In this document: positions 10,617 to 21,600 of the stretch, one piece after another
Layout of the letters: each line of letters opens with the position of its first letter
Numbering within the stretch: the first letter of the stretch is position 1
Assembly (NCBI GenBank): GCA_030435675.1
Contig: CM059625.1
Location: forward strand, 3,162,001-3,226,000
From: Steinernema hermaphroditum
Lineage: Eukaryota; Nematoda; Chromadorea; Rhabditida; Steinernematidae
Direction: 5' to 3'
Length of the DNA: 64,000 nt
Position numbers and translations under genes: made by a program
Notes under the pieces: generated by a model
What the model was told of the DNA's origin: nothing
The model's database searches: none
What the model saw: the letters and a program-made list of their open reading frames with translations, nothing else

Positions 10617-13048
10617 ATGATATGTGATACGGAGTTGAAGCTCTTCAATCTGAGCGACGAGAGAACGGTTCACGCGTTGCAGACTCTCATCGACGTTTCC
10701 GCGTAAGTTCCTTGTCTCCCGGAAAAATGTAAGAAAACAGCTCAAAATTAACTTTGTTATGTAATAGTTATTCGCATAATTGTGTTCCGCGAATTAGTTC
10801 AAACACGGATGTCCGTCCGTACGTTTCAGGCCACCACAAAAACAGACAAGAAAACGTACAGATTCTCAGGAATCTGTGTAGGAATTAACGGTTTTTGATA
10901 TACCTGATACAGCATGGCTGTATCTAACCATCGCGTCTAGTCTGTTTCAGATGTTTCAAAACGTACTGATCCTGATGTTCGATAGATCATTGTTTTGCAC
11001 TTACGGTAGAGACCCGTGTAATACGACACCCGCGTCGAACAAAAAATTGACGTAGTCCGTAAATGTTATGATGAAACGCTTGAAATCTGCTCTGACCTTA
11101 ACAAATCTCGGGGGATAAGCGGTGCTAAATGTCGGCATTACGTCAATTGGAGGTGAGGGGAATTCCCCAGCGGTCAATGGATGCAAAATTGTTGTTTGTG
11201 CACACGGACCTCCTGTTGAGCATCACCCAGTTGAAAGCAATTCAATTCGAGATTTGCACAAACAACAGTATGAAGTGGCTCATTGCATGAATTTTCGGAA
11301 GAACACGTATAAAGACCAAGTGTTCTCTGTACTTATCATCCACAAATTAGCCCACTTTCATACTCACATCACTAGGAGCTCATTGTTTTCATCGATCTTC
11401 AGACGTTCGCAGCAAAGATCTCTGGTCAATAGGCGATTGCATGTGCAAAGTGTAGCCGCGAGAACAACGGGCGCAGCATGCATTTTTATTGTTGTTTAGT
11501 ACAAAACGCAAAAACATCTAAATTTAGATAGATCGTCGTGAAAACAACCCCTTAATCCTTGGTTCCAGATGCTCATATGTAATTGGGATCTTTATTATTA
11601 ATGGCGTTCGGCAAACCCAACTAGCGTAAATTCGGAAAACAGCTGGAGATGGTCAAAAACTGACTTAAGATGAAGCAGAAATGACCAAGAACAAACTGTT
11701 CGGTTGTATGCTCTTTTGACTACCACACGAATAATGCTCTTCCTACATTGCTACATTTCAGATCGTATCAAGTAGTGCATCGATACCTGAGCACGATAAT
11801 ATGTGTTGGTGGCTTGCTGGCGAACTTCATGCACATCATCGTGTTAACTAGACCGGTAATGAGGAAATGTGCCATCAACAGAATCGTAGGTTAAACGTAT
11901 TTTACGAGCACTACATTGTATCAATTTAGTTGAGCCTAATGGCAATCTGTGATATGCTCATAATGGTCTCATACATCATCTTCACAGTACGATTTGGATT
12001 TGCCATTGACTCGTCTGATCCCCCCGTTGGCTACGACCTAGGCTGGATCGTGTTCCTCATGGTCCACGTGGTCTTCAGCATTGCCCTGCACACGATTTCG
12101 CTGTACCTCAGTGTTGTGACGGCGTTCATACGGTACAAGGCACTTAAAACGCTGAGCAGCAAATGGATGCAAGCCAGTTCGGCGTGGTAAGTGCATAAGC
12201 ATGCATTTTTTGTTTTGTTTTGTGTTTTTATCCGCGGACAGAGAAAATGAGGACGGGGTGCCCTATCCCATAGGTTGCTCCAGAACGACAAAACTAATAC
12301 TTGCTGTTTCCAGTCCGATCTTCCTCCTCGTTATCATATTCGTCGGTTTCTTGTCGATTCCGACTTTCATGGTACACGCTATTCTGTACGCCGATGAGGA
12401 CACCAGCCTTCCCGATAGCCAACGACTCTACACAGTTGGACTGTCCGAATTCGCGACGGTTAATCGGTGCTTTATGTTCAAAATCAACTTGTGGCTGACT
12501 GGGATTATGTTTAAGGTACGGTACATAAAGGTACCTTCATCAAACCAATTCACTTTAGGTCATCCCGTGCGCTCTCCTCCTGTTCTTCACAGTGGCCCTT
12601 CTTTTCCAATTTAATGTCAACCGCCGGCGGCGGCTCGAAATCACTTCAGGAAATTCGCTTGCCTTCAAGAAAGTCGAAATTCACTCTGACAGGACAACAA
12701 AGATGCTAACAGTTCTGTTGGGAATTTATCTCTCCACTGAACTTCCACAAGGTAGAAAGTTGCTTTAATCGGGTATTCAGTCAATTTCGCATTTAAGGGA
12801 TATTGGCTATACTGAACGGATTCTACCCTACCGATATCCATCACTTCATATACCTCAGTCTTGGCGAAGTTCTCGATCTCCTCTCCCTTATCAACTGCAA
12901 CGCCTGCTTCATCGTTTACCCATGCATCTCATCTCTGTATAGAGACACGTTTCGAAAATCGCTCCAGTCCATCAAGGAGTCTCTTTTCAAGCGGCAAAAA
13001 AGTGCATTTTACCGACTCACTCCGAAAGAATCAGACGTGTTCCTGTAA
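10617..13048 (+). CDS. Neuropeptide GPCR, DMSR (myosuppressin-receptor-like) family
   Basis: A predicted plasma-membrane receptor for FMRFamide-like peptides. Exons: 10617-10702, 11762-11885, 11930-12186, 12314-12515, 12559-12751 and 12798-13048 (370 aa). Phases all agree, and every junction has GT...AG. The N-terminus MICDTELKLFNLSDERT is followed by TM1 (HRYLSTIICVGGLLANFMHI, VLTR), TM2 (LMAICDMLIMVSYIIF), TM3 (VVFSIALHTISLYLSVV with a TAFIRY end in place of DRY), TM4 (IFLLVIIFVGFLSIPTFMVH), TM5 (VIPCALLLFFTVALLF), TM6 (TTKMLTVLLGIYLSTELPQG) and TM7 ([16 protein letters not shown]). The TELPQG and LDLLSLIN signatures are typical of DMSR receptors. The exon at 12314 was chosen because the earlier acceptor near 12240 would create a stop. 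A paralogue lies tail to tail at 14.6-16.3 kb. The ligand cannot be read from the sequence. Confidence 0.88.
11010..11221 (-). CDS. Possible minus-strand exon nested in a GPCR intron
   Basis: On the minus strand CTCAACAG is followed by an open frame of about 70 codons containing AGEFPSPPIDVMPTFSTAYP and ending in SLP|GTAAGT near 11010. Acceptor, open frame and donor together suggest an exon, but no partner exons were found and I do not recognise the peptide. It lies in the intron between GPCR exons 10617-10702 and 11762-11885. It may be chance. Confidence 0.2.
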
Positions 13049-13117
13049 TGTTCTTGTATATAGACGATTGATCTCATTCCCGGCAGACACAAGTGTTCTA
13101 TGAACTAACGGGTTGTG

Positions 13118-13123
13118 AATAAA
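13118..13123 (+). terminator. Polyadenylation signal of the plus-strand GPCR
   Basis: AATAAA, 70 bp after the stop codon of the GPCR ending at 13048. Confidence 0.6.
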
Positions 13124-14336
13124 TTTTTGAATGAACTCCAAGATCGCGTTCTTGAACTTGTCGCCTTCTTGGTCTATACATGAAGAACAATCTGAGGAAA
13201 CAGAGCTCGTATTCAGAACTGTTGTGTATTCGTGCAGGACCACCCACTAAAATGATTTTTTCAAATGCTGCATAGATACGACGATCTACACAACAGCGGA
13301 TTCCTCTTCGCGCCCTGCTACCTACAATAATCATCAATTTCGGTTGGTCGTCAATATGATATCAAAGTACTGAATATTTTGATGCAAACATAACCCGTAA
13401 TGTTGAACAAGAAATGAAGAAATGGCGAAACGTTTCTGAGCAAATCTCCCCAGAAAGATTCTTGCAATATGATAAATACTTCATTGAAAACTGTCTTTAC
13501 TGGTCCTGAAACCGGAGCTGATTGCGTTTGTACATACACAAATTCTGCTCATTCTTATTTTTCCTCCTCAACCCTCGAATTTTTTGTGCGTTCTTCTCGC
13601 TTGATTGATACATTACAGTGGCTGTACTTTAGAGGGCATCTGACTCGCTGATTCCCGTAATTCTTATGAATCTTCAAGATATGGTAGCTCTGTGTGGCCG
13701 ATTTGTTCACTGATCAGAATGAGAAAACTCATTCGGGTTGCATACTTTCATATGTTTCGTTTCCAAACTAAGGCAGAGAAGTAAATGCGAAGAAGGCAAA
13801 ATTTGACATAGACGTCCACGATACCCGTGCCTCTGGATGTGATAGGCCTTTTTCGATTCAGAACCAAGTCGTTTACAAACTCGTGAACTTGTGGGATCTT
13901 TGTTACAATCATCATCGCTGCTTTTGCAATGACCGCAATTTAAATTTTATGCGTTTAGGTGTGCGAATGACCTCTTGCTCAAAAAGAAATCAAGTGTCAA
14001 TGTTTGTCTTTGGTTCACTCTTGAAGAACCGGAGCATTTGCTGGCATGATGATAGAACTTCATTCAAGCCTTTGCTGCTATTGTACAGCGAAAGCCATAA
14101 CTATAAACTTGTGAACTTGTGAATCCCCTCCCAGAAGAAGATCAGCTGAAAGCTGTGATGCAGTTGGCCGTTCAGTGCGATACCTGTCGGCAGCTACTTC
14201 TTGTTTGGGATTGCAAAATCGGACGGCGTCCACAACATAATTTCACAAGATGCTATGGCGAAAAAACTCCAATGCCTTGATCCTGTAATGTCTTGTTCCC
14301 TTCGCGGCCATGTAAGCGTATGCGTTATGTACATAT
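13124..14336. other. Spacer between the convergent GPCR genes
   Basis: About 1.2 kb plus 3' UTRs. No recognisable gene, repeat or transposon; only short unassigned ORFs. Confidence 0.45.
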
Positions 14337-14342
14337 TTTATT
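14337..14342 (-). terminator. Possible polyadenylation signal of the minus-strand GPCR
   Basis: TTTATT on the plus strand (AATAAA on the minus strand) about 270 bp past the stop codon at 14614. The distance is rather long, so confidence is low. Confidence 0.3.
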
Positions 14343-14613
14343 CACAGCAGAACCACGTCACAGATCAACGCATTGTTTTTTTTCATCAATATTGCGGCGC
14401 AAACCCGTCTTCACCGAACGATGATATCATTACAGAGTTACATACTTAATAAACTTTTTTTCGTACTCAGGTCGTGAAGTGATGACCGTTCACTTTGCTC
14501 AGTAACGGAAGAGATTTCAGCTCTGAGCGCTCGACAGTCTCATAGCGAATGTTCGATGACTTCTGTTCCATCCTGAATAAACATATTGAGTACAAGGAAG
14601 TCCCTTTCGCATC

Positions 14614-16287
14614 TTACGTGGTCATGATCATCATCAGGAAGGTCTGTCGGTACTTGGAGCAGAGGAAGCAATAGGCAATGAATCCGACGTAGCAGTTGAT
14701 GAGCGAGAGGAGATCGAGAACGTTGGCTAAGTTCATGTAGAACACGGTGTGCACGTCATTAGTGTAAATGCCGTTGAGCATCGTGAGAACACCTTGTGGC
14801 AATTCAGTCAGCTGTAAAAATGAGAAACGTGGTCGTCGGTGGTCATTTTGTCTTACTAGGAACATGGTCAGCATGACAATCAGGGTGAATGTGGTGCGAT
14901 CGTAGTTCTTCCTCTTACGTCGCTGAGCTTTCGAGCATTGGTTGTGGAAGAGGAGCATGTCACGCTTGGCGTTGTTGGCACGAAGACGGATCATCAAGGC
15001 CACAGTGAACCAGAGGAGAAGAAGGCAAGGAATAGCCTAAAAGGTCATTTTTTTCTGCGATAGTCATGAATGTTGCTCGTTGTTTCTGATCTCCCGACAT
15101 ATGTTTGCTATGTGGGTAGCTATATAGATGACTCTTCTAGTTGCCCTTTGATTTACATGCTTTCGTTTTGATTGATTATTTGGATATCCTAGAATTCCGG
15201 AAGTCGTAGCCTGTGATAAATGTTTTGACCCTTTTGTGTTTGTTCAACTTTCGAAACAGACAAAAATACATTTCTCACATGAAAGCTCATCGCTTTTCGT
15301 GCCTCATAGCCCTTTGGGTATAGAATTGTGTGAGGCTAGTCTCGTTTCATCTAAGTTGGTTTGATCCCTTCAATTGTTCATGGCAAAAGTTCATCGCTAC
15401 GTTCATCGCAGAGATCGTTAAATCCTGTGATTGGCTAATTTATTGCAATTGGTCGACGCGTCGACAAATCGCTTGCATCGCCGAGCTTCTTCACTATACA
15501 AAAACGCCGTGTTGTGAATGACAGAGATCTGTGTGTAAAACGCGGAAATGAGCGATCCGCACGTTAAGTGCCCGCTTTGAACGAGCTCAAAATGTAACTT
15601 TTGCTACCTTTAAGAAGATGCCAATGATCCAGAGGTTCGCTTTGAAATAGCGACACTGGTTCCGCACGGCCCAGTGCGAGATGTCAACAGTGTAGAAGTG
15701 AAGGTACTGGATGAGTCCGTCGATTCGCAGCGGTACCGGCTTGACTTCGTGCACCATGTAGGTTGGAACGCATAGGACGAGTACGGTAGAACATACAACA
15801 ACGTACATAATTCTATAATTAACCACCTAGTCCACTGCTTGATTTTGTTATGTCTTACGTGATGACCTTCGGTTTCATCAGCTTGCTTTGCGTGGTTCTC
15901 ATCGCCTTCCACCGTATGAATGCCATGGTAACGCACAAGTAAAGTGTAATCGAATGAAGCGCTATGCTCGTGCTTGCATGAATGCGTAAAATCGTAGCCC
16001 AAACAAAGCTGAACGCCACTCGTTGAAATCGACAGTACTTGGACGGTTTTTGAACTTACCTAATGCCTTTATGATTCAGCAAGCGTGTATAGATCTCGAA
16101 CTTGAGAATATACACAAAGTACGACGTCATGGTGAGAATGTCACAAACAGCAATTCCAATGAGGATCCAGTTGATAGACGAACGTCTCATCCGGCGTCTG
16201 GTCAGCACGAGGATGTGGACACAGTTGGCCAAGATGCCCAGGGGACAAAGAATGGTGCACAAGAACGGATGAATTGTGTTGTACACC
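14614..16287 (-). CDS. Second DMSR-type neuropeptide GPCR (first exon not found)
   Basis: A paralogue of the plus-strand receptor. Exons: 16287-16060, 16008-15859, 15812-15608, 15036-14857 and 14811-14614, about 321 codons, stop TAA at 14614-14616. All junctions are GT...AG and phase-consistent; introns of 51 and 46 nt are present. TM1 is [20 protein letters not shown] with VLTR, TM2 has [20 protein letters not shown]3 has [14 protein letters not shown] and [16 protein letters not shown]4 [22 protein letters not shown]5 [18 protein letters not shown]6 [12 protein letters not shown] then LTELPQG, and TM7 [18 protein letters not shown]. The first listed exon opens after TTTCCAG in phase 2, so an upstream exon with the start codon must exist. 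I could not choose one between 16.3 and 18.4 kb. Two intron positions (after TM3 and before TM5) match the neighbour, supporting local duplication. Confidence 0.85.
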
Positions 16288-18472
16288 CTGGAAATGTTCA
16301 GCGGTCAGAGAACATCGTTGAGATTTAGCTATGCTCTTACTACGCCTACACTAAGTCGGTAACCTTATCAACACAAGTTTTAGCATCGCCTTATCATTTA
16401 CAAAAAGCAATATATTCTGCATTCTACTTCCTCGTATGACGTACCCACCCTTTTAATATGAAATTCGAGGAAGTGACAAATTCGGGGAAATAATCAACAT
16501 TGGAGAGAGAAAACAAACACTTATGAAAATGGGTAGTTCCTTGTTGGACGCGCCTACGAGGTCAAGCTCATCTTTGGCTTTTGCGTCTTGCAATATTTCA
16601 ATAGTTATGCAGCTTTTAGTACAAAATTGCCATTTGAAAAGGTTTGGTTTGTGAAATGAGTCTGCATGATATAGGGATCTATTCTTGCGGTGGGCTGTTC
16701 TCAGAACATGGTGTCCACTTATTGAAAATGAATTTTTAATACGCAAGATGGTAATGTTTAAGGGCCACCTGATAGGCAGTTCGCCAACTAATGTGCGAAC
16801 AGATGGAAATTTGTGAACCTTAAATAAATAGTGATTTCCCTGGTAGTTTGCAATCGTACGAAATCACTGCCCGTTTCTACTATGGAATGCTCAGGGGTTC
16901 GAATTTCTTTTTCGACAAGGGTACTGTACCCGAACGTGGTCTATGATAAATAAGCCAAGAACTTCAGCTAACCTTGAAAACTCTCCAAGAGCCCAAACCA
17001 AATTCAGCGTCGTCGTGCTGTTCGGCTCAAAGAGGACTGGATCATTTTCGCACAACATCTCGATTCTTGGCTAAACGCGTTTTCCCAAAACGGCACGATC
17101 AAGGCGCTTCCGTTTGCTTCACCTCGTTGGGGCGCCTTCAGTAGTGTCCTTTTCCTTCACGAATATTCTTCGGCTAGGCAATTCCAGCGACCTTCATCAC
17201 TGAAACACTGCTGGAACCCGAATTAGAAAGCGGCAGGAGGAGTGGAAATCAACACGAACAGACGATGATCGCACGCGAAACGACACGCCTAGCATTGGCT
17301 ACAAATGCGTTCTCGTTTTTAGAGCCTCACCGAATCAGTTACGTCCGGGAATAGTAGGGAGATGCGCAAAGTACACTATCAAACGCAATATTTGCGTCGT
17401 TCAACAACTCAACGACCGGAGAACAGGATCCATCGTTACTCACTGCATTTTTGAGATGTCTCGAGTGTCGGAACGCAACTCCTTCAAGGGGGAATGTATA
17501 GCAAATAAGTCGAACTAACGGGATTAATAGCCCTGTGACTCAAACCATGGACAAATGCATATAATATTTGAATGGCTGCTGAATGGTGAAATTTGCCAAT
17601 TAACGTACCATTTCAATGAAAAAGAATAAAACTTTTTTTTATGTATCAGGCCGTGCCTACAGGTGTTCAAGATTCTGGAGACGCAGTTTTTTTCTAGGAA
17701 AACCAGCAAGCAAAAAATTAATAAGAAATGAATGAATGGATGGATCGAAGGTCAGTCGCTGTGAGCAGAGAATATGGCTGAACATAACGGGGTGTTTAAA
17801 AGCCAGCGAGTTACGGTAAACTTCGCTGACTCCCTAACAAGAAAGAGCGTCCCGCGACCGCACTTCATTGGACCATGTGATCTCTGAATGTCCTAACCTA
17901 TGAATGCGACGAAAGTACGAAAAACGAAAAAACTATAATTGTGATAGAATAGCTCGAAAATTTCATCGAAATTCAGTTAGGAAATTCTACCTACCGCAGG
18001 ACGCTCCCGCTCAGAGCATAAAAAGCAATCGCTAGACGGTCTATCAATCCAGTTAACAGGAAAAAAACTAAACATTATATTCGATTGGCGAAACGACAAT
18101 GCAAAAAGGACACAAATTGTGATTGTGCCACAGCATGAGTGAATAGACCAAAAGTCGCAGAAGCCTTCAGCATGATAAAAAGTGCTTCTTGTCTTTTCGT
18201 TTTCCTTGAGCAGAAACGGATAGCACGAGAGCACGAGCAGAGCCACAAGTCGGAAATGACAGCTTACGATCATGTGTCAGTCCCTAGAGACGAGCACGCC
18301 ACCGATGACTAAGCTTAATAACTACCTAGCCTACAAAGGCGCACATAATAATTAGGGTGGCATGTTGATGGTGACTCACTTAATAAAGGGAATTGGTGGT
18401 CGCGTAGACCTTCAAATACGATAGTGAGATAAAGCCACGAAATTCCGTTGCTTTCAGTGCTGTTTTTTTCGT
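16288..18472. other. Upstream region of the minus-strand GPCR
   Basis: It should contain the receptor's first exon and promoter. Several weak ATG-plus-donor candidates exist (for example near 16.37 and 17.82 kb), but none has both a good donor and the required phase 2. No other gene was recognised. Confidence 0.35.
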
Positions 18473-18612
18473 AGATAAGATAGATAGACCGATTAATAAG
18501 ACAGACAGGTTAGATCGATAGACAGACAAGCCAGATAGGATAGATAGACAGATAGGCTAGGTGGACAGGTTAGACAGACAGACAAACAAGCCAGACAGGC
18601 TAGGCAGACAGC
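18473..18612. repeat. Imperfect GATA/GACA tetranucleotide microsatellite
   Basis: About 140 bp of interrupted GATA and GACA units (AGATAGATAGAC, AGACAGACAGG and similar) with occasional GGTTA and GGCTA interruptions. A higher-order pattern of roughly 20-40 bp (a CAGACAAGCCAGA-like phrase recurs) suggests local duplication of an older microsatellite. Confidence 0.85.
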
Positions 18613-21600
18613 ACAATTCGTGTCAGTCTATTTGATGCAGTGTTGGCTAAACCAAAAATGGATCGTCTCACGGCTTTGATTTTGAGTCTTGGAAACCTTA
18701 TGGTGTCCTCGTTCCTCGAAAGCAGGTGCCTTTTGATAAATTTTTAACACAAATCAGAATTCAGATACTCGATCGTTCATCGAACGGATAAACACAATCG
18801 CCTCTAACCAGCACATCCACTGGGGTGCAGAACAGTGAAACACTATAGAATCATGAGTCGAGCATTTATAAGCTATAATTTCCGTGGGCGAGCTGATGTA
18901 TGCCTGAGGCCGGAAATTTAGGTAGCCAGCAAATAGCAGAAATCGGTGTAATAAGACATGGTTATTATTGAATGAGTCACGAGAGGATCAAACTCGGCTT
19001 AACGACCAGAGAGGAGCGAAATGTTTACAGCATCAATGCCTTTCCACAATTTAATTTCTGCAAATGGCAAAAGCGCAACGGTTAAGTGTTTGCACGGCAG
19101 CGATAATGCACTAATTAGCGCCACTTTTTGCTGCAGCGCAACACTGGCAGTCCTAATTGCTTTTGAAATAGAAAATTGGAACTCTTCCGGTGAAGTGTTG
19201 ATGCTTGTTCTTTGATCCAAGAACAGCAGATACAAAATACAGTATACACGAACATCAGGCGCTTGGCAATTGACGATGCATATATAAACACGATCTCAAG
19301 GGCTCAGCAGAAAAGTGGTCGGATGAATAGGCCCTTCGTTTGGAAGCCTGCTCATAGGCTGTCCAGCAATCTGGGCTACTTCTCGATTCCAATCACGTCA
19401 CAAGCGAAATCTCCTTCCCTCCCCGTGCAACGCCCTTTTTCACAATGTCGAACTTTAGGGGTTCCACGAAAACAACGCGCTCCCCTAAATAACTTTTCTT
19501 TCGCCATTGATCTCGCCGGAAGCAGACAGATTTCAGCAATTCTATTAAATTTCCGCTTGAGACGTGAGCGTCGGAACGCCAACGTATAAAATCCTTTCTT
19601 CCAAAAGTCCTCTTAGCTTCAGTGACGTATGCCGCCAAAAACGTTAGTTAGTAATTAACTATACGTGAAATTATAGAAGTCTATGGCAGTCATTGAAACT
19701 TTTTCACTCGCCGGCCACGCCCCAATGAAACAAGAGACGTGTCCAATTGCTCTTTTCACGTTTCTCGAATTTAGCGGAGAGTTTCAAAAAGGCTCATAAT
19801 CTTTGGAGTTGTGCCGTTCGATGGAATACGTGGGTGTCAGCACGCAATGTACTCTTAAAAAGGGTCGCACAGATACGGTAATTCTGACGTAGTTGAACAA
19901 CGTGGGAAGATTCGGAATTCTTTCACAAAACATATGACGTCTATTGCTTCGAAGGTAAGTAAAGAGAGTGATGGAAACCAGGATACTGTAGAACTATAGC
20001 CGACCTGTTTCCGAGGTGATCCACGTCAGTACTCACTTTACGGGTTGTTGACTTGTTACCTTCTCGTCCTCCCGCCCGCGTCAAGCAAGCACAAAAGAAT
20101 CGTCTCGTCGAGAGAAGCGGATGAATGAACATCAGTTTAAGTCAGCCAAGAAAGGAAATAATCCACCTGGTACTCGAGTGAAAACTGCACCTGCGCTTGC
20201 AAATACGCGGAATTTCCACCACAACCTTGTGTGCCTTGAACGTGTTGAGCAGTACAAGATCAGGCATCAAATGAGTGAAACCTTTTGCGTTTGACAGCAA
20301 AGAGACTTGTCGCACGGGATAAACAGCATCACAGGGAAGTAGCAGTGTCAGTTTTCACCACCTGAACGATCAACAAACGCTCAACTTTCGGAGAGATTCG
20401 CTGCACAATAATCGGACATGTAGTACACCACACTAGTTGTGTGACCCCGAGATAAGTAAGTTGTATTTAGATGTACAAGAGGATTCAGAAATAAGTGATT
20501 GCCTAGGCTTTGAGCGATAAGAAAGTCTTGTAGATCGGCATTTGTTTGTGTAAGCTTCTAACCATGGAACTATAAGAAATAAGCCGCCACAAATAATGAA
20601 ATTTAGCACAACGTTTATTCTACACAATTGCGAAATGTCGAATATGGTCATGAAAACGACCTTTTTGGCAAAGTGCATTTTCAGCTAAGACTCCAATGAT
20701 GTGAAATGAAGGATGGAAAGTTTTTATAAACCTAACTCTTCACGGATGGTCGACGTTTCAAAAAGAAAAATGTGTGGGGAAAGGTGAAGTCCTTGGATAT
20801 ACGACTAAGACAATAAATCAAGCGCTAAGGTGATTGTACTGAAAGTGAGCAAAAACCTAATCAAACAATGCGTTAGTGGGCGGACGAAGATACAAACACT
20901 TTGGGGACTAAGGAGTAACGGTCACCAAAAGGAGTTCCCATGCGTCATTTAGTACAAAGGGTCATTTTTGAAGACTTCCGAGTTCCCATAAACCAAACAG
21001 TTTCTCACCGCATCGTCAGGTATGCATCACGTAATGATCCTGGCTTTGTGATTCAAATAAAACCGTGTTGGCAAGGGCTCCGAAGTTTGTTCTAATCTGG
21101 CTCATTTTTTGGTGCTTTTTGGTCCCGAATCATTGTATCCTACAGCCCTCACAGTAATAAGCACACACTACAAAAGACTACACTGAGCAACTCGCGTTTT
21201 CAACTTACACTTTCATCAAAATAAACAGCTTCACCCTAAGAAGTGCAAGGCGTTTATCTGAAAACAAAATTTCATAAGTATGCTATTCGCACGTTATGAA
21301 AACATATTCACGCGGATAACCTCATCACAAAAAGAAGAAAATCGAATAACAGGAAAGGAAGGCGATGGTCTTGTCGGAACAATATTTGTGCGTGACCCAA
21401 GGGAAGCAAGTTCAGATCGCAAAGTGACGATACTTCCAAGGCGACCTTCGAACCATGGACCTACGAAGTTCTTTGTTCCGCCTCATAAAAGCTGAATCGC
21501 ACAAACAGAAGAATCAATAAATTGGAGATCAGCTCCACGTCACAAGGCGCTCAAGCCAGACGGCCGATGATATCAGCCGTAATCAATCTGAAGGGCTTTC

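Noticed and set aside
11122..11499. 125-codon plus-strand ORF in a GPCR intron
   Set aside because: Not in a spliceable arrangement with the receptor, no motif, and it overlaps the better-looking minus-strand candidate.
12201..12313. In-frame extension upstream of GPCR exon 12314
   Set aside because: It is open, but joining it to the previous exon (phase 2) gives TGA. It is treated as part of the intron.
15452..15465. 14 bp palindrome GTCGACGCGTCGAC
   Set aside because: Palindromes of this length are expected a few times in 64 kb by chance.
16009..16059. Apparent frameshift between TM2 and TM3 of the minus-strand GPCR
   Set aside because: Using the acceptor GCGTTCAG gives a 51 nt intron and restores the frame. 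The nearer acceptor ending ACGAG does not.
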